Assembly (NCBI GenBank): GCA_022494885.1
Contig: JAGVSM010002775.1
Location: 30,134-94,133 of the forward strand
Direction of reading: 5' to 3'
DNA: 64,000 nucleotides
Origin: Micrasema longulum
Taxonomy: Eukaryota; Arthropoda; Insecta; Trichoptera; Brachycentridae
Positions within the stretch are counted from its first letter, which is position 1; every line of letters begins with the position of its first letter. Below are positions 21,726 through 32,044 of this stretch, piece after piece. The position numbers and the translations under genes are program-made. Below the pieces are notes generated by a model. The model had not been told where the DNA came from. It worked only from the letters and a program-made list of their open reading frames with translations, and made no database searches.

Positions 21726-22870
21726 ACATTAAAAATTAAAGTTAATTAAAATGATTAATAAGTACATATGATACAATATATTGAAAAAAACAATACAAGT
21801 AATAACATTAAATACTTTGAATAATAATTACATATGATACAATAACAATCCAATTGAAAGAAATAGCATTAAAAGCATATAAAACTAAAAAAATATAAAT
21901 CATACATATGAAGTAACAAACATAAGCCAGTATACAAAATAATAATTTCATTAATATTAACAGGATATAGTACAAAAACGTAATTGTTTTAATGATTTAA
22001 ATATGGTATATAAAGTATCTAAATTAATCAATAATGCAACAAAATAACGGTTTAAACAATGTAAAAAAATAAAATGAAACATCAAAATATATAAAGAATA
22101 AGTGTACGTATATAAAGTGTTTAAATTAAAATAAATATATTGAAATCTGCTTTTTTTATTTGAATTTAAGTACCTATTGCATGATATGGTTATTTTTATC
22201 AATGTTTTTGAACAAAGAAAGCTTTCTTTTGTAGTTTCTGACAGAAAATTTATGAAATATAATGCATTACGATAATGATACATGTCATATACAGTTTTCC
22301 AGAATTTTTAGAGATTAAAATCCTTACATAAAAAAATCCTTTGTCTTCTGTCACACAAACGCCCTTCTATTTTATTTTATCTTAAGTTTTAGAATAAGTC
22401 CATATTGTGGGATTTTGTGAAAGGATTCGAATTGGAAATTGAAATAACGATTTTCAATAAAACGCTAATTAAAGGATGCTCGGTCGGGAAATCAAATCAT
22501 CGGTACTATAAAACGGTTTATTGGAATTTGACAACATGCTTTATTTTATCAAGTCAATGTTTGGACGCTAAATGCGGCATATCATAAAACCACCGAGATT
22601 ATATCAATTTTATTTTTAGTTACGACAACATTTCTTGATAAGATATCTAGTAGCGTGAAAATAGATGAATAAAGAAAAGTTGAATGACAACGAGGAACCG
22701 AATGAAACAGCTTAGGAATAATATCACCTTAACTGTTTAAAATAGCCATTACGACTGCCGGATTGAAATTTTCGTTGTAATTGTCAAATAAAATGCTATG
22801 TCCAATGTCACAACAAAAAGTCTATAAATAAAGGTCTCACACTAAAACATGACATAAAAATTAAGAGTTA
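21726..22870. other. AT-rich DNA, no gene seen
   Basis: ORFs here (for example a 108-residue F/I/N/Y-rich frame on the minus strand at 21,957-22,283) look like AT-rich chance frames. Confidence 0.4.
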
Positions 22871-23489
22871 GACTTACAATCTCATAAACGGAAGAACATT
22901 CGATATTTATACGCCTGGTGACGCCAAAACAATCACTTCAACACAAACACAACAAAAATGTGGAAAATAAATCGGAAAATTCGTGAATTTCTATGTGACC
23001 ACCGACCACCATCTGCGCGCCTAGCGAACTGTCATTCAAGAATTTGATAACAAGTAAAATGAACATTGAGCGAAGGAAACAGCAATGCTACCAACACAAC
23101 GCCAGCAGCGTCTAATTGAGGAATCAAAAATGGTTTGTTTCTTGGCTCAGCTAAGAAATGGATTCGATCACCGACGCCGACGCGCAACAGAACGCAGGCG
23201 GTTCAATAATATTTTTACATTTTGTAATATTTTTACACAACCATTTACATTTCCACTGAAAAAATGTTCGTTGTGTGAATTTTGGTAAAATCGCGCTTTA
23301 TTTAGAAAATAAATACACCTACTTTAAATTTCGACAGTCAATTTCCTTTATAAAATATTCCAATCGTGAGTGTGCGAGACATCTATTATTGTTGATTCAA
23401 AACATTTTCGTAGCATTTATTTGAAGTATTAAGTAGGTAGGAAAGTTGAATTTTTATAACATCGCATTTTCCCAACAGATCTCTCAACA

Positions 23490-23760
23490 TATCAGTTTAA
23501 GGTCCAAATATTTGTAGACAAAAATATGTAATGTCATCGCCAGATATGAATGCCTACACTCACATAGTGACCGCAACGTAAGATATGTGTTAACGTAAGG
23601 CAGACTTTACTAAATTGTAAAGATTTTGCCAAGATTAGCCGATATTTTAAAAGAGAAAACGTAAATGTTATACCTTTCAAAGATTATGCTTAGTAGTCAA
23701 TTAAACCATCCAATGACCGTTCCTAAGCCCTGTAATTTTTCTGCGTAGACTGCTTCCATA
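23490..23760 (-). repeat. Decayed RepA remnant
   Basis: AAGGTCCAAATATTTGTAGAC and, at the far side, CCATCCAATGACCGTTCC, then TAAGCCCTGTAA, are RepA blocks in an eroded arrangement. The intervening DNA is not recognisable. Confidence 0.35.
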
Positions 23761-23794
23761 CCCTGTTTAAGAGATTATCTAGTTTTGTTAAAAT

Positions 23795-23999
23795 GTCAGC
23801 CTCGTGATGTAATGGTCAGCGCGTTTGCCTACCATGCTAGAGGTCTCGGGTTCGATTCCCGACATGGTTGACTGGTACCTGAAGCGTAAGACTGATCGTC
23901 TTACCTTCATATAACGAAAATGATCAAGATACGCTGCGATTGGTGTACCAATGCAGTGCCTTATACACCATTAGGTGCGGAAAGGTAGTAATGATGATG
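23795..23999 (+). mobile_element. SINE-1 with internal deletion
   Basis: The tRNA-like head GTCAGCCTCGTGATGTAATG and a perfect B box GGTTCGATTCC are followed directly by CTGGTACCTGAAGCGTAAGA, so about 55-60 bp of the usual body (AAATATT to CATAGT) is missing. The tail is AATGATGATG. It may represent a shorter subfamily. Confidence 0.8.
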
Positions 24000-24119
24000 T
24001 TAAAATGCAAAGCATTATAAACTTAATGAAAAAATCAGCTTTCGCGATGGTTCTGACATTTCAAGCGAATGGACATCAAAACAACAGCATAAATTCATAA
24101 TTCTTTTTTGTGAAGCAAT

Positions 24120-24815
24120 ATTGTTTCATTCGATTATTTATTTTTAAATTAATTCTTTATTTTTTTACAATAAATTTATTTTACATTTTTAGGTTTATGT
24201 AAAATATTTTAACGTTATTAGTACTTCTTTGTGTTTATTTTTAATTTTAATAGTTATAATTTATCATGAATATGAGATTATGTTTGTTAATTCAATAATG
24301 TTTGAGTATGTCCAATTGCTTGCAGACTGGCTGATTATGCAAGCATTTGGACATACTTAAAAATTGTTGAATTTACTTACCTGGTAAAAGAAGAAGAATA
24401 AAAATTGAAAAATTGTTTTCAAGCGTTGCCTAAAAGTGATTTGGTTCAGCCGGATGAATCTCACCCACGTGATAAAGGCTCTTTTACTTAACAAAAGTCA
24501 ACAGATAGAAGAGTTGAGGAAATGTGGATGTTTAAACATAGCCAGAATGGTAAATGTGGCACAGTGTGTAAAGTGGCCACTTAAACCAGCTAATGACAGG
24601 CCATGTGCCCTGTAAATGCCTAGACTTCCATATTCCCTTCTCAAAAATGTTTTCCCCTTTCTGTTGAAATAAGTTTAAATATGTTTGTTAATATTTTGAT
24701 TATTTTGTTGTAATTTTTCTAGTTTTAAGTTCTATCTTCCTTCTAATATTTTACTGTAAGTTTCTTTTTTCTGTTAAATAGGCGCTATCACGTTTTGATG
24801 GGTTTTTCAAACTTA
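24120..24815 (+). repeat. Dispersed repeat B, interrupted by RepA
   Basis: The two outer parts, 24,120-24,291 and 24,681-24,815, are contiguous in the inverted copy at 44,250-44,570. Shared blocks include TTTACAATAAATTTATTTTA, TATCTTCCTTCTAATATTTT and ACTGTAAGTTTC. RepA occupies the middle. Non-coding. Confidence 0.7.
24292..24679 (-). mobile_element. RepA, complete copy with 13-bp target duplication
   Basis: Flanked by exact repeats TATGTTTGTTAAT at 24,279-24,291 and 24,680-24,692. The uninterrupted homologue near 44,405-44,420 (minus) has the site once. The unit is 388 bp. On the plus strand it opens with a hairpin (AGTATGTCCAATTGCTTGCA / TGCAAGCATTTGGACATACT) and carries TTTACTTAACAAAAGTCAAC and the GTGGCCACTTAAACC core. 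No ORF, no poly(A), no tRNA head. A duplication this long suits target-primed insertion better than cut-and-paste. Confidence 0.75.
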
Positions 24816-24839
24816 CAAACGGACAAAATTATAGGAAGT

Positions 24840-25005
24840 GGACACCCAGAATAATAAAGTGGAGACCATGAGCAAACAAAAGAAGTGTTGGAAGGCCACA
24901 GAAAATATGTCGACGACATTGCCTTTATTGCCAGTAAAACGTGGATGATGACAATGGGTGATAGGAAGGAATGGAGATGTTTGGAAGAGGCCTTTATCCA
25001 GCAGT
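24840..25005 (+). pseudogene. RTE-like LINE C-terminal fragment
   Basis: Frames read GRPQKICRRH and then KTWMMTMGDRKEWRCLEEAF, IQQWRE, stop. This is the conserved ending of another insect RTE subfamily (usually ..AGK.W...A.DR..W..LEEAF..QW). A GAAGAAGAAGAAGAAAT tail follows. Truncated and frameshifted. Confidence 0.65.
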
Positions 25006-25097
25006 GGAGAGAATAAGGCTGAAGAAGAAGAAGAAATAATATGTTACTGTTGTTATTGGCTTAGGCCGTTCATATAATAAAACCTTTTTTTCTGGTT

Positions 25098-26641
25098 CCG
25101 TCAAACATCACAATTTTGCCTAGCCATGGCAACTTTGCCCACTGCCGAAATCCTTTACAAAATCAAGTTTTAAAGTAAGAAAAGTTACTAGTATCATAAA
25201 AATTACATTAGGTATGTATATTATAACAGTTCCAAAGCAAAACTAAATATTTAGTTTACCTCCAGCTTCAGTTGATCATTGGAAATTTGAAGTTAAACTT
25301 GAAGGTCTGTTTGTGTAAATCTACAAAAATTGTCGAAACTTTTGTTGTTGCGGAGTTTGTGTTGAAAGGAGGCAAGTAAGTTTTATATATTTCATTGCAT
25401 ACATAATAAAGACGCTATAGAACGTATTTTTGTATATCTATTTAAACAAACACAATAGATATTTAAGTGGGCAAAATTGTCTTAGATTTCTTAGCTAGTG
25501 TTTTGACAATTTTGCCCACGTCTAGGGTTGTTGCTACATACTACATTGAAAAAACATTATCCAAGAGTGTAGAAAAAAACAAATTAGAAAATATAAAAGA
25601 AAATGAAGTAAATGGCAAAAACATGATTTTAAACGAGGTGACAGGATGTTTTGTTCCAGTAATTTTGTTTCTGTAATCTTGCGTCAAGGTTTTCATAAAT
25701 TCAATGTAAATCTTAAAAACTGCAAGATTGAGTCATTGTCTGCGAGTAAATTAAAAATTGTCATACAAAAACCAATTTTAATTTTTACCATTCAAAAATA
25801 ATGTAAGAATATCCGACTATATTTTAGAAGGTTTTATTTATTAAATTGGCCAGCTTTTTGTGAAATTATGAAGACTTATCATTTATTTTAAATGTTTTTT
25901 GTACAAATATTTTTAACAGTCTAAAGACGAAAATAAAACATACAAAATATTATGATTTCTGTACATAAATACAATTTCAAAGTATATGTAATCTAGCAAA
26001 TAATTGCACTGCTGTACAATAAAAATAAAGGTTGTTTTTTTTTCTACATACACATTTAAAGAAAAATCCTTTTGGGGTAAGCTCCCTTAATTATGAAAAT
26101 CGCATCAGAACTGAAATGGTTTGTAAAAATAAAAATTTGCTTATGCATAGTCAAACACCGACAAATTAAAAGGATTAGAGATAAACTCCTTTGGTTTTGT
26201 TAAAAATCCAATTATGTGCCAACCCTGGTCCACAAATCCACATTGTATAGAAAAATTGAGGAAATAGTTGACAATTTTGCCCACCGGTTTTTTCATTGAT
26301 TTTATAATGGTGGTGCCTCAATGATGCTATTGTTTAAAAATAAACAGTTTTTTCGCCTAAAAAGTAGTCATAAACCGTATAATAAGGATGATAAAACCAG
26401 AAATAACAGTTAATTACCAAGTGGGCAAAATTGTCAACAAGAGGAGATAATTTTGCCCAGCATGTTGTCTTCTAAAATTGCATAAATAAATGAAAAGCAA
26501 ACGTTTTCTACTCGTAAAAATGCTCAAAATAATTAGTATCACTATTCAACAAAATATATAAGAGTAGGAGTAGTCCTATACAAAAAAATCATGATATTGT
26601 AAAAGTTTGTTAAAACTGGGCAAAATTGTCACGTTTGACGG
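25098..26641. mobile_element. 1.54-kb element with GGGCAAAATTGTC terminal and internal motifs
   Basis: Ends are inverted: CCGTCAAACATCACAATTTT, then GCC, on the left and (minus) CCGTCAAACGTGACAATTTT, then GCCC, on the right. The motif GTGGGCAAAATTGTC, in either direction, recurs at 25,467-25,481, 25,505-25,519, 26,270-26,284, 26,421-26,435, 26,446-26,460 (one change) and 26,616-26,630, with a weaker match at 25,128-25,142. Two pairs are hairpins. No transposase was recognised, and the 69-residue ORF at 25,467 starts inside a motif. Repeated subterminal motifs suggest transposase binding sites. Class unknown. Confidence 0.55.
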
Positions 26642-26693
26642 TAATCATGTTTCAGTTACCTTCGATTTTTTTTCCATTTAAAAAAAATATTAA

Positions 26694-26952
26694 GTCGGTC
26701 TCGTGGTGTAATGGTCAGCGCATTTGCCTACCATGCAAGAGGTCTCGGGTTCGATTCCCGACATGGTTGATATGAAATATTACATAAATAGGGTGTTTTT
26801 ACACTAGAATATTTCATAGTCCGTAGACTGTTACATGAAGCGTAAAACTGATCACCTTACCCTTATGTAATAGAAAAGATCAAGATACGCTGCGATTGGT
26901 GTACCAATGCAGTGCCCTATGCACCATTAGGTGCTGGAAGGGAATGATGATG
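26694..26952 (+). mobile_element. SINE-1, full-length reference copy
   Basis: The tRNA-like 5' head (GTCGGTCTCGTGGTGTAATG) has an A-box TGGTGTAATGG and a perfect B box GGTTCGATTCC at 26,748-26,758. An anticodon arm TTTGC / GCAAG encloses loop CTACCAT (ACC if read as a tRNA, nearest to tRNA-Gly). The body includes GGGTGTTTTTACACTAGAAT and GATACGCTGCGATTGGTGTA, and the tail is GATGATG. About 259 bp. Pol III-transcribed type, non-coding. Confidence 0.85.
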
Positions 26953-27124
26953 TAAAATTGAATTAAGTGACTTCGCTTTCTTTCTAAATAGGAGTCTGAT
27001 TTTTACTTTTTTTCTAATAATAATGTTTAAATTAAAATCGATTATTACTTCCATTTTTTTTAATTTTTTTAATTAACCATGAACAATTTTAAACGTATAT
27101 CTATTTGTTATATTAAATCGATAA

Positions 27125-27200
27125 TAAAAACAAACCATTACGCTGTTTCGCCGTAGGAGTAGGCAGAAAGGATAAAATACCATATTACTCTATGTTCTTA
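27125..27200 (-). pseudogene. RTE-like LINE 3' terminal fragment
   Basis: The minus strand reads CTGCCTACTCCTACGGCGAA, then ACAGCG, equivalent to the SAYPYGETA ending at 2926. Tiny 5'-truncated copy. Confidence 0.55.
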
Positions 27201-27756
27201 TTTTGTATAATCTTGTATAGAGGTTGTTCTGTGCTTTAACCCACAACTGTAATTGACTCCTCTAGCCTGTTGGTGGTGCAAAAAAAATAAAAAATAAAAA
27301 TATTGTAGTAACTAAAATATTTTTCCTAGCTTTAATTTTCTTTAGCACTATTTCATTTTAATTGTTCCTGCATATATTATATATGTATACTTATAATTAA
27401 GAATAGCACAGAAACCGCATACGAGCATCAAACAGAAGGCAACTAAACTACTCATAAATGAGTACTTTTACGTTTTGACCCATTAGTTTATTTGCAGACA
27501 TCGCTCAGTACGCAACTACTGATTTAAACTCAACTATAGTGTATAGAAATACTGCTAGGATCTTAAAGAAACAGGATGGGATCACATTTCATGCGTAATA
27601 AGCAAATGAATGCGAATGTCGCAAATAAATGACTTAAAAAAATATTTTTTTATCTGTCAGATTGTCGAAGAAAACTTAATGATTATTTCATTAGTGTTGC
27701 CAGGATAGTAAATTTTTTGACCCTACTTTGCTTATCTAAAAAAAAGATTAAAAAAA

Positions 27757-28178
27757 TGGACCTCGGATTAAACAACTCTGTGGTGGACATATGACCGACA
27801 TTATCTTTAAAACATCAAAAATTATTCAAGATGATATGAAAATATCCCTTTTATGTAAAATAAAATTTGTTTTATATTTTAAATTCAAAGTTCACTTATT
27901 CAATTACTCTTTCTAAATGACCCTTTGCTTATCTACTTTGTTGTGTTAATCAATATTTCCGCGTGCACAAATAAAATTTTAGAGAAATTAACAGATTGCT
28001 TTTTTTTTTAACCTAACATTTGTGTTATGATTATATTTTTTCCCATCGTGCAACATTACGCAGCATCGTTACGAATGCGCGCGGCAAAAGTATTGCATAG
28101 GGGGGGGGGATTTTTGGACACAGTCCGATGTATTCAAAAATGTTTCTACGCTTCTTATGGACTATTTTTAATTCTATG
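27757..28178 (+). repeat. Dispersed repeat D, copy 2
   Basis: Matches 1165-1567 throughout, including CTTTAAAACATCAAA, TTTCCGCGTGCACAA, TTTTAGAGAAATTAA, TTGTGTTATGATTAT and TTGGACACAGTCCGATGTAT. A run of G at about 28,101-28,109 is expanded here. Non-coding. Confidence 0.65.
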
Positions 28179-28204
28179 TATGTATACATAAAAATACGAA
28201 ATTT

Positions 28205-28440
28205 CAAAAATTTTTTAAGCATTTCCAAATGTTTGCAGACAGATTGGATTTCCTCCCTATGGAGTAATTCAGATCTAAATTTGTTGCAACAGAGGTTGAA
28301 GAGAAGGTTACACAGTATTTAAAGTGGCCACTTAAACCAGCCAACGACGAGTCATGAGCCTTGTAAATGCCTAGATTTTCACATTCCCTTCTCAAAAATG
28401 TTTTCTCTCTGTTGCAACAAAGTTAAGGCGACATGTATTT
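28205..28440. repeat. RepA, rearranged short copy
   Basis: Begins with forward-type end sequence (CCAAATGTTTGCAGACAGAT, CTCCCTATGGAG), jumps to TTGCAACAGAGGTTGAAGAG, then continues in reverse orientation (AAAGTGGCCACTTAAACC to TTCTCTCTGTTGCAACA). The middle third of the family is missing and the two parts point in opposite directions. Confidence 0.6.
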
Positions 28441-28489
28441 ACAGTTGTTAAATGGACTAATGAAAATCAAATAAACGATTTTTTTTTTA

Positions 28490-28675
28490 ATATTCGCGTT
28501 CCTACGATTAACCCAAATATTTTTATTTTGCGGCCATTTTTCAAAAAAAATCCTGTCACAAATATTCGTGTTAAAAATGGGAAACAAATTGTAATCGAAT
28601 GGGGTTTGAACCTTGAATCTGCTGATTCATAGCCCCTTGAAACTAGCCACGGGACCACAAACCGTATCGATATGT
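28490..28675 (-). mobile_element. SINE-3, copy 2 (minus)
   Basis: The minus strand has GTTTGTGGTCCCGTGGCTAG (A-box-like) and GGTTCAAACCCC (B box), matching the tRNA-like sequence at 4997. The downstream body contains TTTTTAACACG and AAATAAAAATATTTGGG. Stems are imperfect. Confidence 0.55.
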
Positions 28676-28854
28676 GCATACAGACCTCGCTTCCTCTACA
28701 TTTATACATCTACTCATTTGCGCACGCTGATTATTCCGATTTTCGACTTGTCCTTCATCAAGTGTTATTCTTCAATTATTGATTAAAAGATAACAAAACA
28801 GATTTGTTATTCATTTCTTACTGGATACCAGCTAGACATGAAAATAGAGGAGTT

Positions 28855-28918
28855 TTGTATTTTGTGATCTCCGTCAACCCCTATGAAGAAACGGTGTGCT
28901 GATCTGTTTGTTTTTATT
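28855..28918 (+). pseudogene. RTE-like LINE 3' terminal fragment
   Basis: CAACCCCTATGAAGAAACGG, then TGTGCTGATC, corresponds to the last codons and first non-coding bases of the RTE family at 2926. Very short relic. Confidence 0.45.
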
Positions 28919-28924
28919 AAGCTA

Positions 28925-29055
28925 AATATTTTAATTTGGGGGCGCTTTTAAGTAACCGTGTGAGAAAATGGTAATCAAATTACATGGGGTAGAACGATTT
29001 CGAATCTTAGATGTTTGATTCGTGACAGTACCACGGGACCACACGCCGGTTCCTA
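28925..29055 (-). mobile_element. SINE-3, copy 3 (minus)
   Basis: The minus strand reads GGCGTGTGGTCCCGTGGTAC and AGATTCGAAATCG, followed by ACCCCATGTAATTTGATTAC as in copy 2. It lies about 250 bp from copy 2 in the same orientation. Confidence 0.5.
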
Positions 29056-29289
29056 TCAAATATTGTCATAACTCATTATTTCCGATAATTCTAAGGAATG
29101 TACATTTAAATTTAATGTAAGAATTGTTATATATTTAATATTGTACAATAATGCATTTCATGAATCACGAAATTCGTTTAGATATGAATAAATTTCAATA
29201 TATTGGTAAACGAGTACGGTTCTTATTTTGTATTTCTTATAGGGGACCTATTTAAAGAATTCTAATTTTCTATTCCCGTTCATCCGTTT

Positions 29290-29490
29290 GTCGTGAATTT
29301 AGAATGAAGTCTCGTTCCGCGCGCCGCCATCTTGAATGGCAATGATGTGCCATTCGGTTCCATAATCTAACAAACGTCAAACGAGTTGGGTAATTTGGCC
29401 GCCATATTGGAGGGGGACGGTGTGCCCGTGTCGCGCCGCATGCTGTTCGCTTCCACAATCTAACTTCACCTACTTCAGTTCAGTCAGTTA
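29290..29490 (+). promoter_or_regulatory. GC-rich promoter with two YY1/Pho-type sites and TCAGT initiators
   Basis: This patch is far richer in G, C and CpG than its surroundings. GCCGCCATCTTG (29,323-29,334) and GCCGCCATATTGG (29,398-29,410) are YY1/Pho-type sites, each followed by a CCAYAATCTAAC block, as if duplicated. Arthropod initiators TCAGT occur at 29,475, 29,480 and 29,484. No TATA box sits about 30 bp upstream. This fits a TATA-less housekeeping promoter. The transcription start near 29,477 is inferred. Confidence 0.6.
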
Positions 29491-29556
29491 ATGGCGTCCG
29501 TTGGCGCCGTGCTATGCTCGGCTAGCGGTAACTGGCTTAGTGCTTATCGATCGTGA
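29491..29556 (+). promoter_or_regulatory. Upstream ORF in the 5' leader
   Basis: An ATG right after the initiators opens a 21-codon frame ending TGA at 29,554-29,556, well before the main ATG at 29,638. It would lower translation of the main frame if the leader starts at the predicted site. Not a gene in its own right. Confidence 0.4.
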
Positions 29557-29637
29557 CAATTCGTACTGTAAATATATTTCGTCGCGAGCGGATATATGTA
29601 TATTTGATCGTTTGTCTTGTATATTCAAAGTGTCAAA

Positions 29638-29730
29638 ATGAGACGGAACTTCAAGATTATTTTAGTGTTTGTCGCTATTTGGATTTTCGCACTGCTGTGC
29701 TTTACGCAGATTCCTTCGGGACCATCTAAG
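29638..29730 (+). CDS. First coding exon of a type II membrane protein (GALNT2-like?)
   Basis: The ATG in a good insect context (TCAAAATGA) opens 31 codons and ends at AAG followed by the splice donor GTTTGT at 29,731. The peptide starts MRRNFK, then a hydrophobic helix (about residues 7-23, ILVFVAIWIFALLCF) and a polar QIPSGPSK stem. A short basic cytosolic tail plus signal anchor is the topology of Golgi glycosyltransferases. The M-R-R-x-x-(K/R)...F...W spacing resembles the start of polypeptide N-acetylgalactosaminyltransferase 2, which begins mucin-type O-glycosylation. That identity is inference from 31 residues. Later exons were not found in the window. Confidence 0.6.
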
Positions 29731-31250
29731 GTTTGTTTTGAAAGATAATAACCCCCTTTTTAGTTTCCTCGTTCGCGCAAAATAATCAATAAACGTTATT
29801 CTGTTTCAGTTAGGATTTTTTTTGAAATGTTTAATTCATAAGATGAAATTAATATCGTATCCTAAGAACATGAATTTATTTTAATCACAAAAATAATTAC
29901 TCGCGATAGTTCGCAAATAATAAGCGATTTATTTATAGCAATCTTACGTACATAGCTAATAGTTAACTATAAATATATTGTATTTCAATTGATGTCATTA
30001 CCTGAGTTATCTGTATCATATTGACAAATGAACATGTATTTTTAAAAGCTTAAAATGCCTATCAGAATCTAACAAGAGACTATTTGATGTTTAATAATAT
30101 ATATAAGTGCACGTTAATTTTTTTAATTGCTGGTTTGGAAGGTAAATTATTTCTCGATTTAGAATTTAAATATGAAGTCCATTTGAAAAAGGCGGTGTTG
30201 AAAGAAATAAATACAAGTTAATCTATTTTTAAGCATTGCAGTTGAATGGGGGATATTAATGGGGTGAGTTCACGTGGGGATGAATCGTAGCAATGCGGTA
30301 CATGTGCTTTTTGGGGGTTGGTCCTTACTGTATCTAGTCCATATACATTGTTCTTATTTATAAAATACTATAAACCATAAACTTTCATTTTATTAAATAA
30401 ATGACTTAATAATTTAGTCCTTACAAACTAATCAATATTAATTTTGTTATCAAGTGACTATTAAAAAAAAGTTGTTTAGCATGTGAAAAATCACAAGTAC
30501 ACATTGCGTAAACAACTACACAAAAAACATTCAAATTAGTTCAATTTCTCGGTAGAAGTGCGTTGTAAATTATGAAATAAAATAAATTATTATTGACTCA
30601 GTGCCATTTGGATATAAATCCCTTCATCAATTAAAATTAATTACGCAACTAGATAGTTGTATATAAATCGTAGATACGATTTATAGGTTATACAAAATAA
30701 TGTGATAAATAAAATGTCAAGTTTAAAAAAATAGTTACCAATTAAATTGATCGTGTCTGTATGAATAAATTATGAATGTATTAAATTTGTATGATCATAG
30801 ATTTTATTCATGATATTTAAGTTTATGTGAGTACTTTAATTATTAAACTATTTTACGTTCCCATGCTTTAAAAATACATGCGTTATTGAACGTACTTTTT
30901 AATATTATTCATTATCTCGACAATCTTTCTCTTAATGTCTCCATTTTTGCATGAATTTTATTCCGTATTTCATAATATATTTTCAAGAAAACAATAGTCA
31001 CCTTTAATTACGTTTTTTTAAATACGCCACGCTTTTAACTGTTCGTAGTTATTAACTGTATGATCCAATTTTGTACAATTTTCTCACGGTGGGGAGGTAA
31101 ATGAATTAAAAATAATAATTAATAATGTAAGTATATATATAGTGAACTTAAATAAGTATTTCCAAAAAGGAAAATACTGTTATTTTCTAACTTGTTTAAT
31201 AAAAAATCTTGACTTTTTTTATATGTAAACATTTTGTGATATTTTTTAGC
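29731..31250 (+). other. Probable first intron, no further exon seen
   Basis: AT-rich DNA downstream of the donor at 29,731. No open frame with a domain and no clear repeat up to about 31,250, where GTACGATTGGTAC occurs twice 17 bp apart. The region is unusually free of recognisable transposons compared with the rest of the window. Confidence 0.45.
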
Positions 31251-31364
31251 ATTATAACAATGTACGATTGGTACTACAATGTACGATTGGTACAAATGTC
31301 GAGATCCGTGCATTATGTAAAGGCTGTAAGTATTATCGACAAAATCAAAAAAAGTTATTCTGCG

Positions 31365-31530
31365 TCTGTTTGGACATGAAATACGAATGGATGGTGAAAG
31401 ACGAACTAAAAAGATTTAAAATGCAAATGTTGATGGATGCATAAAACGAGAAAGACTGAGAATGACGCGACATGACCAAATACTTGAAGATGGATATGCA
31501 GAAAGGATAAATTTAAAAAATCTACATTAT
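31365..31530 (+). pseudogene. RTE-like LINE C-terminal fragment
   Basis: Reads FGHEIRMDGERRTKKI, stop, NANVDG, then RLRMTRHDQILEDGYAERI. This corresponds to the WFGHVERMDEER..K.IY.A...G...RGRPR..W.DQI region of RTE ORF2. In-frame stop; truncated at both ends. Confidence 0.6.
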
Positions 31531-32044
31531 TTCCATGTTTGTTATTTTGGAGCCGTAAAAATGTGAGTGCTTACCGTAGTTTGAACTGCGCGAATCAACA
31601 GAAAGACAGTTTTCCTCGTTCCACGTTGTCTCACAAAAAAAATACAATTCAAGAATTCGGTCAAAATCATTAATTTACATTTTGAATGACATAACTAAAT
31701 CCAATATTTTCCTTCCATCGCTAATGAGCAATAATTTTAACTAATTAATTTTTCGTTTATAGTGATTTTTATCATTTTAATGAATACAGCGTGTAAGTTG
31801 CGATGAATATTGAATACAAATCAGTATCTTAGAGGATAAAACACGAGAGTCCACTTTTTGCCGCTGTGAAGTTAAAAGTGAAGAAATTATCGCAAGAAGC
31901 TATTTTATGCCTGAATAAAACACCGAAGTCCACTTTCGTCGTAAAAATGCTTTTTTATCTCTGAAATCTGAAGTCCACTTTGTTTTAATGCAAAAAACAT
32001 CAGTTGTCCCAGATATGCTCTTTTATCAACAAAATAATCATTAT

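Noticed and set aside
21957..22283. 108-residue minus-strand ORF
   Set aside because: Composition is that of random AT-rich DNA; no domain, repeat or splice support.
23085..23288. 67-residue ORF with RRRRATERRR as a transposase start
   Set aside because: Basic stretch only; no continuing domain, so no function can be assigned.
25098..26641. CRISPR-like array because of the repeated GGGCAAAATTGTC motif
   Set aside because: Spacing is irregular, orientation alternates and the organism is a eukaryote; inverted-repeat transposon structure explains it better.
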